From the NCBI GenBank assembly GCA_947259785.1, contig CAMYNQ010000005.1, positions 1-51,961 of the forward strand: a stretch of DNA of 51,961 nucleotides, in the 5' to 3' direction. Below are positions 30,490 through 40,634 of this stretch, one piece after another; within the stretch, counting starts at the first letter, position 1, and every line of letters begins with the position of its first letter. Under the pieces are notes generated by a model, which saw nothing but the letters and a program-made list of their open reading frames with translations, was not told the origin of the DNA and did not search any database. Position numbers and translations under genes: made by a program. This stretch comes from an uncultured Chromatiaceae bacterium. GTDB lineage: Bacteria; Pseudomonadota; Gammaproteobacteria; Tenderiales; Tenderiaceae.

Positions 30490-30966
30490 TCACATACTAT
30501 TGAACTCCTTCCACTCATCATCAGTCAGGAGCTTATCCAGATCTACCAAAATCAGCAGGCCCTCATCACGATTGGCCACACCTTGAATGTAGCGTGAACT
30601 TTCCTCATTCCCAACATTGGGAGCAACCTCAATATCAGATTGTTTGAGATAAACCACTTCCGCGACGCTATCAACCATAATTCCAACAACTTGATCTTCT
30701 GCCTCGATAATCACAATTCGCGTTGCATCGTCGGCCTCATGGGGCGGCAAGGCAAAACGACTTCGGGTATCCATAACCGTCACCACATTACCGCGCAGAT
30801 TTATAATACCCAATACATAACTGGGCGCGCCAGGCACTGGCGCTATATCTGTCATACGCAGCACTTCCTGTACCTGCATGACATTCACACCATAGACCTC
30901 TTCTTCCAAGCGAAAGGTCACCCATTGCGTGACGGGATTATTTTCTGCCTGTTCACTCTGGTCCAT
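30490..30966 (-). CDS. cheW: Chemotaxis protein CheW
   Basis: VTFRLEEEVYGVNVMQVQEVLRMTDIAPVPGAPSYVLGIINLRGNVVTVMDTR. Confidence 0.95.
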   Translation of the reverse strand: MDQSEQAENNPVTQWVTFRLEEEVYGVNVMQVQEVLRMTDIAPVPGAPSYVLGIINLRGNVVTVMDTRSRFALPPHEADDATRIVIIEAEDQVVGIMVDSVAEVVYLKQSDIEVAPNVGNEESSRYIQGVANRDEGLLILVDLDKLLTDDEWKEFNSM

Positions 30967-31048
30967 AATATTGCTCCTGGTATTGCGAATTATTACTCAA
31001 TAAATTTGGCACTGAATTCATATCAAATCAACCGGTTCTATGATGTCT

Positions 31049-31753
31049 CTATGGTATTTCGTCCAAAGATACGCCTTCCTTTAACATTTCGATAAAACTA
31101 TCCACATCGAGCAGCGCAGTCATTTGCTCAATCATGGTTCCGGCCAGCCAGGGACGACTGCTGCGATCTTCTCGCCAACGAATTTTATCGCCGCTCAGTT
31201 TCACGACTTGACCTAGCTCATCACAAGCAAAGCCAAATTTGCCACCATCCACCAGCAGCAAATGCTTAAACTGTCGCTCTGCCGCAATTGCTTGCCGCGA
31301 TTTATGATTCTCAGGAATAACAAACTTTGCAATATCAATCACTTTCACCTGCTGACCGCGATTTGAGATCAAACCCAAAAACCAATCTGCATGGCCTGGA
31401 ATCGGTGTTATCTCAGCATTCCATTTCATAATTCCATTCAATCGAGCCAATGGCACAGACAGAGTCAAAAAACCTGCCACCTTGAAAAGCAGGTATTCAA
31501 CAACCTCGTCAGCAGCAGGAACAGGCTGTTCATGTGGTGGATTGGCCTTTGCCAAAACCGTCGTTTCTGCGACAGCAGTTTCAAGCGATGCCTCTGCTTC
31601 ACTCTCTACCACTGTTGGTTCTGCAACAACTACAACCGCTTCAGGAGGGGCCTCGATTACTTCTGGCTCTAGTAGCAGGGCATCAATATAGACCTTCAAC
31701 GCCACCTCATGCTCAAACTCAGTCTGAGCCGGCTTGTTTTCTTGTCTGCTCAT
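31049..31753 (-). CDS. CheW-like domain protein with acidic/Pro N-terminus (ParP-like)
   Basis: N-terminal low-complexity region then LFKVAGFLTLSVPLARLNGIMKWNAEITPIPGHADWFLGLISNRGQQVKVIDIAKF; 4-bp overlap with ParA-like gene. Confidence 0.85.
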   Translation of the reverse strand: MSRQENKPAQTEFEHEVALKVYIDALLLEPEVIEAPPEAVVVVAEPTVVESEAEASLETAVAETTVLAKANPPHEQPVPAADEVVEYLLFKVAGFLTLSVPLARLNGIMKWNAEITPIPGHADWFLGLISNRGQQVKVIDIAKFVIPENHKSRQAIAAERQFKHLLLVDGGKFGFACDELGQVVKLSGDKIRWREDRSSRPWLAGTMIEQMTALLDVDSFIEMLKEGVSLDEIP

Positions 31754-32535
31754 ATCACTGCCGCCTGCGGTTGCTTGGCATCATGGCTAAGCAGAGTATC
31801 CAGCAAGTGCTCATAGGCTATTACACCACGCGACTGCGGCAATAGCATTGGCAGTGGCACCCCCATGCGACTCGCTTCACGGAACTGGGTGTCCACAGGT
31901 ATCACCGAGTTCCACAGGTCATCGGCATAGCGAGTTCGTAACAATCTAAGGGTCTCTGTTGATGCTCGAGTACGGCGATCAAACATGGTCGGTACAATCG
32001 TATAAGGCAGACGAATGCTTCTTGAGCGGGTAATCATGCTCAGGGTTTTCAACATTCGCTCCAAACCTTTCAAGGCCAGAAATTCGGTCTGCACCGGAAT
32101 CACCAGATGATCACAGGCAGCCATCGCATTCACCATCAACACGCCAAGCATCGGCGGGCAATCGATCAGGGCATAATCATATTTTTCCTCCATGGCCTTC
32201 AGTGCCTTATTAATGACCAACCCCATACCACTCTTGGCGCCGAGTTGACGATCTAAGGTCGCTAACCCGATGGTCGCAGGTAAAATATGCAAGCCTTCAA
32301 AACGTGTCGGTCGTACCAGGCTATACGGATTGACAGCCTGATTCTGAAACAGGGTAAAAATACTGCTTTCCAGGTCATCTGGGCTATAGCGAAAATAGGA
32401 TGTCAAAGACCCCTGTGGATCAATGTCCAGTATCAGGACACGATAACCACGTTGGGCCAGGACACCGCCTAAACTGACAGCCGTTGTGGTCTTTCCTACC
32501 CCTCCTTTCTGATTGGCAACCGCCCAAATCTTCAT
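31750..32535 (-). CDS. ParA-family ATPase (ParC-like)
   Basis: WAVANQKGGVGKTTTAVSLGGVLAQRGYRVLILDIDPQGSLT. Confidence 0.93.
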   Translation of the reverse strand: MKIWAVANQKGGVGKTTTAVSLGGVLAQRGYRVLILDIDPQGSLTSYFRYSPDDLESSIFTLFQNQAVNPYSLVRPTRFEGLHILPATIGLATLDRQLGAKSGMGLVINKALKAMEEKYDYALIDCPPMLGVLMVNAMAACDHLVIPVQTEFLALKGLERMLKTLSMITRSRSIRLPYTIVPTMFDRRTRASTETLRLLRTRYADDLWNSVIPVDTQFREASRMGVPLPMLLPQSRGVIAYEHLLDTLLSHDAKQPQAAVI

Positions 32536-33584
32536 GGCGTCTCCCCTTGAGTATCTGCAGCCTCATCGACAATCTCCATAATCGTCATCAAGCGATCCTG
32601 CTCATCGGCATTGCCGGAACTACCACCACGACCACGTAACGGTAGACCTTCCGGAAAGCCCTGCTCAGGCACGGGCACTGTTGAGGTCATAATAGGCACT
32701 TCAATCAGTGACGGTGGCTCGTCAAGGTCAATATTCTGCAACCGCTTGCTCGCAGGGGTAATCTCAATAACCTGTTCATTGTCATATAGCTTTGATGCCG
32801 CCTCGGACATAATCACCACCACAACCCGACGATTGCGCTCGCGCCCTTCGGCGGTGGTATTTAACGCAACCGGCCGAAATTCACCGTAGCCTATTGCCGA
32901 CATCCGGAACGGATCGACCCCTTCATCACTGAATAGATGAACAACACTTGAAGCACGCCCGGCCGACAACTCCCAGTTCGACGGATAGGCAAAGGTTTCA
33001 ATGGGGATATTGTCAGTATAGCCTTCGACCTGAACCGCATTAGGGAATGACTTAATTGAAGCGGCAATGCCCGTCAACACCGACACAGCCTTGGCCTGAA
33101 TCAGCGCCTTGCCACTATCAAACAAAATAGAAGAGTTGATTTCAACTTCCAAACCCTTAGCTGTACGCTTAACCGAGATCAAATCACGCTCGATCATTGG
33201 TCCGAGGGAGTTTTCGAGCTGTTTCTGCATTTTATTTAGATTCTGGCGATCCCGCTGGCCACCTTGTCCCTCTTGCTGCAGGCGTTTCTCTTGTGCCGCC
33301 TCAGGTTTCACCTCGGGAACCGTTTTCAATTGTGGCCGACTATCAGGAAAAATGCTTGGCAGCGCCTTGATGGGATCACCAATCTGAATCGGTCTCAGGC
33401 TTTGCGGGGCATCTTCGAAGGCGGCAACCAGGGAATCAGACAGAACCCTATATTTGCCTTCATTGACTGATGACAAGGAGTACATAACAACAAAAAAGGC
33501 AAACAACAGCGTAATGAAGTCGGCGTAGGAAACCAGCCAGCGTTCATGATTCTCATGTTCTTCAGGTTTCTTTTTGCGCGCCAT
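32532..33584 (-). CDS. motD: Flagellar motor protein MotD (MotB family)
   Basis: ENHERWLVSYADFITLLFAFFVVMYSLSSVNEGKY; OmpA-like VEGYTDNIPI...NWELSAGRASSVVHLF. Confidence 0.94.
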   Translation of the reverse strand: MARKKKPEEHENHERWLVSYADFITLLFAFFVVMYSLSSVNEGKYRVLSDSLVAAFEDAPQSLRPIQIGDPIKALPSIFPDSRPQLKTVPEVKPEAAQEKRLQQEGQGGQRDRQNLNKMQKQLENSLGPMIERDLISVKRTAKGLEVEINSSILFDSGKALIQAKAVSVLTGIAASIKSFPNAVQVEGYTDNIPIETFAYPSNWELSAGRASSVVHLFSDEGVDPFRMSAIGYGEFRPVALNTTAEGRERNRRVVVVIMSEAASKLYDNEQVIEITPASKRLQNIDLDEPPSLIEVPIMTSTVPVPEQGFPEGLPLRGRGGSSGNADEQDRLMTIMEIVDEAADTQGETP

Positions 33585-33685
33585 GACTAAGGTTCAATCA
33601 ATTCCTATTCATAATGAGTCAAAATTCTGACCACCACAGGAATCAAAGCAATATCCATGCCTTCTAGGAAAACCCAAGAAAAAAA

Positions 33686-34426
33686 CTATCCCAGATAACC
33701 TTCCAGTTTGGTTTCGATATTCCTCGGATTTTCACCCTCGGCAATGGAAATCACCCCTTCAACCACCATTTCACGAAACTGAGCCTCATTGTGAATATGG
33801 CCTTTCAGTTTATTCGCGACAGGCAAAAAAATGAGATTGGCCAGCCCCACACCATAGATCGTGGCGACAAAGGCAACAGCAATGCCCGAGCCCAACTTGC
33901 TGGGATCAGCAAGATTATTCATTACATGAATCAAGCCCATCACCGCTCCGATAATACCGATGGTGGGCGAATAGCCGCCGTAACCTTCATACACCTTAGC
34001 CGCTTGAGTATCAAAGTGCTCTTTTACGCCAATCTCAACTTCAAGAATATTCCGAATCACCTCAGGTTCACTGCCATCCACTAACAACTGCAGCCCCTTC
34101 ATGGCAAATGGATCAGTCTCTGATTCAACCAAGGACTCTAAGCCCAGCAATCCTTCTTTACGAGCGATGTTGCTCCAGCCAACAATCTTTTCAACTGCCG
34201 CCCTCTGTTCGACTTTTGGTGGCATAAGAACCCATAACAACATCTTGAGAGAACGGACAAAGACAGCAAGCTGAGTTTGTACCAACACTGCACCCACAGT
34301 GCCGCCGAGCACGATCAAGCCCGCGGTCATTTGCATCAGTGATGATGTATGCCCCCCTTCAAGGATGTTACCGCCGATGATGGCACCAAAACCCAGCAAC
34401 AAACCTAAAAGCGTTAAAATATCCAT
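33686..34426 (-). CDS. motC: Flagellar motor protein MotC (MotA family)
   Basis: GGYSPTIGIIGAVMGLIHVMNNLADPSKLGSGIAVAFVATIYGVGLANL. Confidence 0.94.
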   Translation of the reverse strand: MDILTLLGLLLGFGAIIGGNILEGGHTSSLMQMTAGLIVLGGTVGAVLVQTQLAVFVRSLKMLLWVLMPPKVEQRAAVEKIVGWSNIARKEGLLGLESLVESETDPFAMKGLQLLVDGSEPEVIRNILEVEIGVKEHFDTQAAKVYEGYGGYSPTIGIIGAVMGLIHVMNNLADPSKLGSGIAVAFVATIYGVGLANLIFLPVANKLKGHIHNEAQFREMVVEGVISIAEGENPRNIETKLEGYLG

Positions 34427-34433
34427 GTGTTAA

Positions 34434-35498
34434 TCAAACACTTTCCATCAAAGCTGAGGCGATGGCATCCAAAGCTAAGATATTATCTGCCAGCCCCGCC
34501 TCGGCAATCGCCGCGGGCATACCATAAATCACGCTGGTTTCCTTATCCTGAGCCCAAACAGTGGAACCATGACTTTTCAACATTTTTGCACCTTCACGTC
34601 CGTCAGCCCCCATCCCTGTCATGACCACTGCAAGCACATCAGCAGCAAACAGTTTTGAAGCCGAGCCGAAGGTAATATCGACACTGGGTTTATAGGTTTG
34701 GCCGGGCTGGCTTTCAACAATCCTGATCACCTGCGCCCCACGCTGATCCTCTACCAGCATCTGTTTGCCACCGGGTGCCAGGTATGCCCAACCCTTTTGC
34801 AAATGGTCGCCATCACACGCCTCTTTTATTGAAATACCGCAAAGTTTGTTAAGCCGTTCAGCAAACGCTGGCGTAAAACTGGCAGGCATATGCTGAACCA
34901 ATAAAATGGGTAATGGGAATGTGGCAGGCAAACTGGTTAACACTTTTTGCAGAGCCACCGGACCGCCTGTTGAGGTGCCTAAAACAACTAAACGATACCC
35001 CCCCCGACGCGTCCTTGTCGGCATCGCCGGTTTAGCCAACATAGGTTCTGTTGTTTGTAGCTTAGGTCGAGCACCTACCGCGGCATCAGCTTTTTTCAGC
35101 CCCTTAGCACTAATCAATCGCACCCTGGCACAAAGCTGCCGTTTGGCAGCTTCACGATCCTGGGAAATATCCTCCAGCCGCTTTGGCAAAAAATCGACTG
35201 CGCCAGCCTCAAGCGCATTCAGAGTCGCCTGTGCACCATCCGTAGTCAGAGATGAAAACATCAGAATAGGCAGTGGGTTGGTCTGCATGATTTTTCTGAC
35301 CGCTGTAATGCCATCCATAATTGGCATTTCAATATCCATGGTCACCACATCTGGCTTAAGTTTCTTTACAAGATCAATTGCTTCGTGACCATTGACAGCT
35401 GCACCAATAACTTCAATATGTTTATCACTATTGAAAATCTCGGTTAGTCGTCGCCGAAAAAACGATGAGTCATCAACGACAAGAACCCGAACCGCCAT
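34434..35498 (-). CDS. cheB: Chemotaxis response regulator methylesterase CheB
   Basis: VLVVDDSSFFRRRL...DVVTMDIEMPIMDGITAVRKIM; GTSTGGPVALQKVL; VVMTGMGADGREGAK. Confidence 0.97.
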   Translation of the reverse strand: MAVRVLVVDDSSFFRRRLTEIFNSDKHIEVIGAAVNGHEAIDLVKKLKPDVVTMDIEMPIMDGITAVRKIMQTNPLPILMFSSLTTDGAQATLNALEAGAVDFLPKRLEDISQDREAAKRQLCARVRLISAKGLKKADAAVGARPKLQTTEPMLAKPAMPTRTRRGGYRLVVLGTSTGGPVALQKVLTSLPATFPLPILLVQHMPASFTPAFAERLNKLCGISIKEACDGDHLQKGWAYLAPGGKQMLVEDQRGAQVIRIVESQPGQTYKPSVDITFGSASKLFAADVLAVVMTGMGADGREGAKMLKSHGSTVWAQDKETSVIYGMPAAIAEAGLADNILALDAIASALMESV

Positions 35499-35507
35499 GT
35501 TCTTCTC

Positions 35508-37658
35508 CTAAATACGACTGGCATAGGTTTCCATCAACCCTGGCATATCAAGTATCAGGGCGATGCCACCATTACCTGTGATAGTTGCACCTGAGACACC
35601 TTTGGTTCCGTGTAACATGGCGCCCAACGGTTTGATCACGACCTCTTCCTGACCAACCAGCTGATCAACGACACAGCCAATGTGCTGGCCACCAATGGTG
35701 GCAACAACGACAAAACCCTCACCTTCAGTATCGCCATCAGCTACCATGGCAGGGCTATTCACTAACCAGTTACTTAGCCGCACCAGTGGCACCGCCTTTT
35801 CACGGATAATGACAACCTCCTTGCCATCCACGGTGCTAAGTTTGGCTGACTCCATATCAAATATTTCATTGACATTAGCAAGCGGTAAGGCAAATACCTG
35901 CCCGCCAAGCTCCACCATCAATGTCGGCATAATCGCTAGTGTCAACGGCAGTTTAATGGTCAGGCGACTACCCTTACCTAGAGTAGAATCAACCTCTACC
36001 GCGCCATTCAATTGCGAAATTCTGGTCTTGACCACATCCATGCCAACACCGCGCCCAGAGACATCCGAAATTTCCGTCTTGGTTGAAAAGCCCGGCGCAA
36101 AAATCAAGTTGTAACATGCCTTGTCATCCAGTCGAGCAGCAGCATCCTCATCCATCATGCCTTTTGTTACCGCGCTCGCACGCAATGTATCGGCATCCAT
36201 GCCTTTGCCGTCATCATCGATCGTCAGCAGGATATGGTCTCCCTCCTGCGTTGCCGATAAAACAACCGTACCGGCCCTTGGCTTACCTGCCCGTTCGCGT
36301 TCATCAGGCATTTCAACACCATGGTCCACCGCATTACGAACCAGATGCACCAGCGGGTCAGCCAGGGCCTCTACTAAGTTTTTATCAAGATCGGTTTCTT
36401 CGCCAATCAATTCCAGATTAACTTCTTTCTTGAGACTGCGGGCAAGGTCGCGAACAACCCGAGGAAAACGGCCAAACACCTTTTTAATCGGTTGCATCCG
36501 TGTTTTCATCACCGAGCTCTGTAGATCCGCTGTGACTAGATCGAGATTCGCAATAGCTTTGGCAACCTCTTCATCGGCCGTCATGGTCTCTTTCAACGTA
36601 GCCATACGGTTGCGCACCAGCACCAGCTCACCGACCAGGTTCATGATGTCATCGAGTCGTTTGGTATCTACCCTGACTGTCGTTTCCGCTGCAGGGGCTT
36701 CTTTGCCTGCCTTGGCCGCAGGTTTTGATTTTGGTTCTGACTTGGCTTCCGGTTTCGGCACAGGAGCCGGTTCGGGCTTAGCGACCGGTTGCGGCGCTGG
36801 CGCTGCTTGCGCAGGCTCAACTTTTACAGGCTCAGGTTCCTGCACCGTCGATGCGGCGGCCTTTTTCTTGGCATCAAGATCATCCAACAGGGCCTCAAAT
36901 TCATCTTCACTAATCTCATCCGATGAATGAGTGCTCACAGCCTCTGGCTCACTACTTTCTGGCTCAGCAACAGAAGGCTCTTCAACAAGGGGGGCTTCTT
37001 GCTTTGAAGCTGAATCATGCAACTGATCTAACAATGCTTCAAACTCATCTTCAGTAATCTCATCAGAATCAGCTTCGACTTCGACTTCGGCTGGGACCTG
37101 GCTGTTGTCTGCCTGGCCATGCAAATCATCCAACAAGGCTTCAAATTCATCATCGGTAATTTCATCTGCCGATGTCGTAGCCACAACAGGTTCAGCCACC
37201 ATTTCAGGCTCTGGCTCTGGCGCTACCTCAGCGGCAGGCTCAGCAGCAACGGCGGGTTCAGCAACGTCTTCACCTTTCAATATTACCTCAAGCGCTTGCA
37301 ACAAAGCAGGCTCAGCAGCATCAGGCTCTTCACCGGAACGAATACAGTCCATCATTTCGTTAACAACATCGGTAACCTGCAGAATCACATCCATTAACTG
37401 CGGTGTTACCTGTCGCTCACCCTGGCGCAACAGATTAAAAACATCCTCTGCACGGTGACAGACTTCAACCAGGGTATTCAGGCCTAAAAAACCACCACCA
37501 CCTTTAACCGTGTGAAAGCCACGAAATACAGCATTCAAGAGATCCAGATCGTCCGGCGCACGCTCTAGCTCGACTAGCTGTTCGCCGAGCAACTCAAGTA
37601 TTTCACCAGCCTCAACCAGGAAGTCCTGCAGAATTTCATCATTCAGATCAATTGCCAT
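35508..37658 (-). CDS. cheA: Chemotaxis histidine kinase CheA
   Basis: Hpt FRGFHTVKGGGGFLG; NLVGELVLVRNRM; HLVRNAVDHGVEMPDERERAGKP; CheW-like C-terminus. Linker carries three DEI(T/S)(D/E)DEFEALLD motifs. Confidence 0.98.
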   Translation of the reverse strand: MAIDLNDEILQDFLVEAGEILELLGEQLVELERAPDDLDLLNAVFRGFHTVKGGGGFLGLNTLVEVCHRAEDVFNLLRQGERQVTPQLMDVILQVTDVVNEMMDCIRSGEEPDAAEPALLQALEVILKGEDVAEPAVAAEPAAEVAPEPEPEMVAEPVVATTSADEITDDEFEALLDDLHGQADNSQVPAEVEVEADSDEITEDEFEALLDQLHDSASKQEAPLVEEPSVAEPESSEPEAVSTHSSDEISEDEFEALLDDLDAKKKAAASTVQEPEPVKVEPAQAAPAPQPVAKPEPAPVPKPEAKSEPKSKPAAKAGKEAPAAETTVRVDTKRLDDIMNLVGELVLVRNRMATLKETMTADEEVAKAIANLDLVTADLQSSVMKTRMQPIKKVFGRFPRVVRDLARSLKKEVNLELIGEETDLDKNLVEALADPLVHLVRNAVDHGVEMPDERERAGKPRAGTVVLSATQEGDHILLTIDDDGKGMDADTLRASAVTKGMMDEDAAARLDDKACYNLIFAPGFSTKTEISDVSGRGVGMDVVKTRISQLNGAVEVDSTLGKGSRLTIKLPLTLAIMPTLMVELGGQVFALPLANVNEIFDMESAKLSTVDGKEVVIIREKAVPLVRLSNWLVNSPAMVADGDTEGEGFVVVATIGGQHIGCVVDQLVGQEEVVIKPLGAMLHGTKGVSGATITGNGGIALILDMPGLMETYASRI

Positions 37659-37680
37659 CTAAATCACCGCCCCGTTATGC

Positions 37681-38433
37681 TCAAAAGCCCAGACTTGATA
37701 AAAGATCATCAACATCATCCTGATTGGCTACGGTGTCACCTTTATCAACACCGGGCACTGCAGGTCCCGCCGCTTCGATATCTGGCCCAACCTTATTTTT
37801 ATCTTTCTGGGTTGCTGGGGCATTCATTTTCGACCCGGTCATGCGAATCAATCCCACTAGGCCTTCTTCAACATCCTGCACCAATGTAATCACTTTACCA
37901 ATAATCTGCCCAGTCAAATCCTGAAACCCTTGGGCCATCATGATGTCTGAAAGACTCGAACTAATTTCAGGATTTTTTTGATCCAGCCACTGAAAAAACT
38001 CATCCAGTTCCGCACTCATAATGCGAAACTCATCCACATCCATGTCACGCTTTCTAAAGCGACTCCAGTTTTCGTGTAGTTTCTCACTCTTGTGCCTGAG
38101 GGCATCAAAGAGAGTCATTGAAACTTCAACAGAAGAAAGTGTTTTTTCAGCCGCCTGTTCTGTCATGGTTATCACATGGCTAAGACGCTCTTTGGCATCA
38201 GAAATATCAGCTTCTGCCAAGTTGCTAATTTTAGTATCAAACTGAAATCCCACCATGGTGTCATGCAGATCACGGGTAAGCTTACCCAACTCCTGAAACA
38301 GGTGACCCTCACGCAATGCCGACAGGTCTTCCATCACCTTTTCGGCGTCTTCTTGGTTGCCTTGTTCTATGCACTCAACCAGTTTCCTTGCATACTCAAG
38401 GCCTGCATCACTGCAAATCAAATTTTCACTCAT
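37681..38433 (-). CDS. cheZ: Chemotaxis phosphatase CheZ
   Basis: MMAQGFQDLTGQIIGKVITLVQDVEEGLV; C-terminal VDDLLSSLGF. Confidence 0.96.
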   Translation of the reverse strand: MSENLICSDAGLEYARKLVECIEQGNQEDAEKVMEDLSALREGHLFQELGKLTRDLHDTMVGFQFDTKISNLAEADISDAKERLSHVITMTEQAAEKTLSSVEVSMTLFDALRHKSEKLHENWSRFRKRDMDVDEFRIMSAELDEFFQWLDQKNPEISSSLSDIMMAQGFQDLTGQIIGKVITLVQDVEEGLVGLIRMTGSKMNAPATQKDKNKVGPDIEAAGPAVPGVDKGDTVANQDDVDDLLSSLGF

Positions 38434-38472
38434 CCTGAAATCTCTTTATCTCTGAGGCTGGGAATTAAAACC

Positions 38473-38862
38473 TTAACCGGCTTCGATGCGTTCAAAAATC
38501 TTGTCGATTTTTTCTTTCAACGTGGCTGCAGTAAAGGGCTTGACCACATAACCGTTAACACCGGCCTGCGCAGCTTCGACAATCTGTTCTTTCTTTGCCT
38601 CTGCAGTAACCATCAGGACAGGGAGACTTGCTAGTTTAGGATCGGCACGAACGGCCTTAAGGAGGTCTATCCCCTGCATACCTGGCATATTCCAGTCAGT
38701 CACAAGGAAATCAAAATTACCTGACTGAAGCTTGGGTAACGCAGTGTTACCATCATCCGCTTCATCAGTGTTGCTAAAACCCAGATCTCTTAATAGGTTT
38801 TTTATGATCCTGCGCATTGTAGAAAAATCGTCCACAACCAGGATTTTCATATTCTTGTCCAA
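38473..38862 (-). CDS. cheY: Chemotaxis response regulator CheY
   Basis: [24 protein letters not shown]...[21 protein letters not shown]. Confidence 0.97.
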   Translation of the reverse strand: MDKNMKILVVDDFSTMRRIIKNLLRDLGFSNTDEADDGNTALPKLQSGNFDFLVTDWNMPGMQGIDLLKAVRADPKLASLPVLMVTAEAKKEQIVEAAQAGVNGYVVKPFTAATLKEKIDKIFERIEAG

Positions 38863-38984
38863 GACTAGAAACCTCCATTTACCTAGTGACTCTTGAAAGA
38901 GCTATGGACTCCATAATTGTTACCGTTCCATAGTCTCCCTATTGTTATCTGCACTTGGCTGGAAATGTTTAGGCCTGATTTGAG

Positions 38985-39749
38985 TTAATCCACATCCTTT
39001 TTCGTCCACTGCCCCAAACGAGCCTGTAAACGTATCAAAGCTTGACTATGAATTTGACTTACACGGGATTCGCTAACCCCCAGAACCGAACCTATTTCAC
39101 GCAGATTCAACTCTTCATCATAATAGAGTGTCATTACCAAACACTCACGTTCGGGTAAACCTGCAATAGCTTCAGCTAGACTGCGTTTAAAATCTTCTTT
39201 TTGCAGCCCATCAAACGGCGTCATTGCCGCGGAAGAAAGATTGATATTAGTTGCAACAGCTTCATCATCTGCGCCCAGGTCGTCAAAACTGAGCACTAAG
39301 TATCCACTCGCCGCCTGCAGCGTTTGATGATATTCACTCAACGACATATCAAGCGCCTCTGCCACTTCGTTATCACGGGCATCACGCCCCACCATACTTT
39401 CTATCTGGCGTACCGCTTCAGCCACTTTTCGGGCCTTACGATGGACTGAACGGGGTGCCCAGTCATTTTTACGGATTTCGTCAAGCATGGCTCCACGGAC
39501 TCGAATACCCGCATAGGTTTCAAAGCTAGCGCCCTGCGTTGAATCATAATTGCGGGCAGCTTCTAACAAGCCAATCATGCCTGCCTGAATCAGGTCATCA
39601 GCCTGAACACTAGGAGGTAAGCGACACATTAAGTGATAGGCAATACGTTTTACCAGTGGCGCATGCAGCACGACTAGGTCATCTCTATCTCTGTTACTGT
39701 TCTTTTTTGTTGGTTGCATATTCTTGCTACACGTTGCGAGTCCATTCAT
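38985..39749 (-). CDS. fliA: RNA polymerase sigma-28 factor FliA
   Basis: HAPLVKRIAYHLMCRLPPSVQADDLIQAGMIGLLEAARNYD; LREIGSVLGVSESRVSQIHSQALIRLQARL. Confidence 0.97.
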   Translation of the reverse strand: MNGLATCSKNMQPTKKNSNRDRDDLVVLHAPLVKRIAYHLMCRLPPSVQADDLIQAGMIGLLEAARNYDSTQGASFETYAGIRVRGAMLDEIRKNDWAPRSVHRKARKVAEAVRQIESMVGRDARDNEVAEALDMSLSEYHQTLQAASGYLVLSFDDLGADDEAVATNINLSSAAMTPFDGLQKEDFKRSLAEAIAGLPERECLVMTLYYDEELNLREIGSVLGVSESRVSQIHSQALIRLQARLGQWTKKDVD

Positions 39750-39767
39750 TGCGGTATCCCCTCATTA

Positions 39768-40634
39768 TTATTGCGCACTCTGAATCAGCCTTTCCACAAA
39801 AAACTCTAGATGCCCTCCTGCGCTTCTAGGTATCGGCCAATTGTCGGCCCTCTTGGCTAAGGTCTTAAATGACATGGCCGCTTTGCTTCTAGGATACGCG
39901 TCGATAACCGCCCTTTGTTTCTGCAATGCCTTTCTCAGATATTCATCGTAAGGCACTGTTCCCATAAAATCCAAGGCCACATCAAGAAAACGATCAGTAA
40001 CCTTAACCATTTTATTAAACAGCTCTCGACCCTCTTGCATGCTGTGAGCCATGTTCGATAGTACCCTAAATCGTTGAATTCCGTAATCTCGATTCAACAG
40101 TTTTATCAGGGCATAAGCATCGGTTATAGACGTAGGTTCGTCACAGACAACAATGATCACTTCCTGGGCCGCTCGGGTGAAACTAATCACAGAATCAGCG
40201 ATCCCTGCTGCAGTGTCAATAATCAGCACATCCAGGTCATGACCAACCTCGCTGAAAGCCTGAATTACACCGGCATGCTCGGCTGGTGTCAGTTCTGCCA
40301 TATTCTGAGTACCGGATGACGCGGGAATAATCTGTAAACCATTGGGACCATCAACAATGATTTCTTCCAACGTACGCTCACCGTTAATAACATGAGACAG
40401 ATTATATTCAGGATGCAGACCAAGCATAATATCTATATTGGCCAAACCAAGATCAGCATCCATCAGCATGACCTTCTTACCCTCGGCCACCATCGCCAGC
40501 CCCAAATTTACTGAGACATTGGTTTTACCGACACCACCTTTGCCACTCGCCACCGCGATGACCCTGACCGGCCCCGGGTTGCTCACTTTTCTTAGTCCTG
40601 CCGCCTGATCCATCTGACTCTCCATCATGAGCAT
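39768..40634 (-). CDS. fleN: MinD-like flagellar number regulator FleN/FlhG
   Basis: VIAVASGKGGVGKTNVSVNLGLAMVAEGKKVMLMDADLGLANIDIMLGLHPEYNL downstream of flhF. Confidence 0.96.
   Translation of the reverse strand: MLMMESQMDQAAGLRKVSNPGPVRVIAVASGKGGVGKTNVSVNLGLAMVAEGKKVMLMDADLGLANIDIMLGLHPEYNLSHVINGERTLEEIIVDGPNGLQIIPASSGTQNMAELTPAEHAGVIQAFSEVGHDLDVLIIDTAAGIADSVISFTRAAQEVIIVVCDEPTSITDAYALIKLLNRDYGIQRFRVLSNMAHSMQEGRELFNKMVKVTDRFLDVALDFMGTVPYDEYLRKALQKQRAVIDAYPRSKAAMSFKTLAKRADNWPIPRSAGGHLEFFVERLIQSAQ

Noticed and set aside
36121-36930. 269-aa Ser-rich plus-strand ORF antisense to cheA
   Set aside because: Low-complexity mirror of the CheA coding frame; no plausible ribosome-binding site noted.
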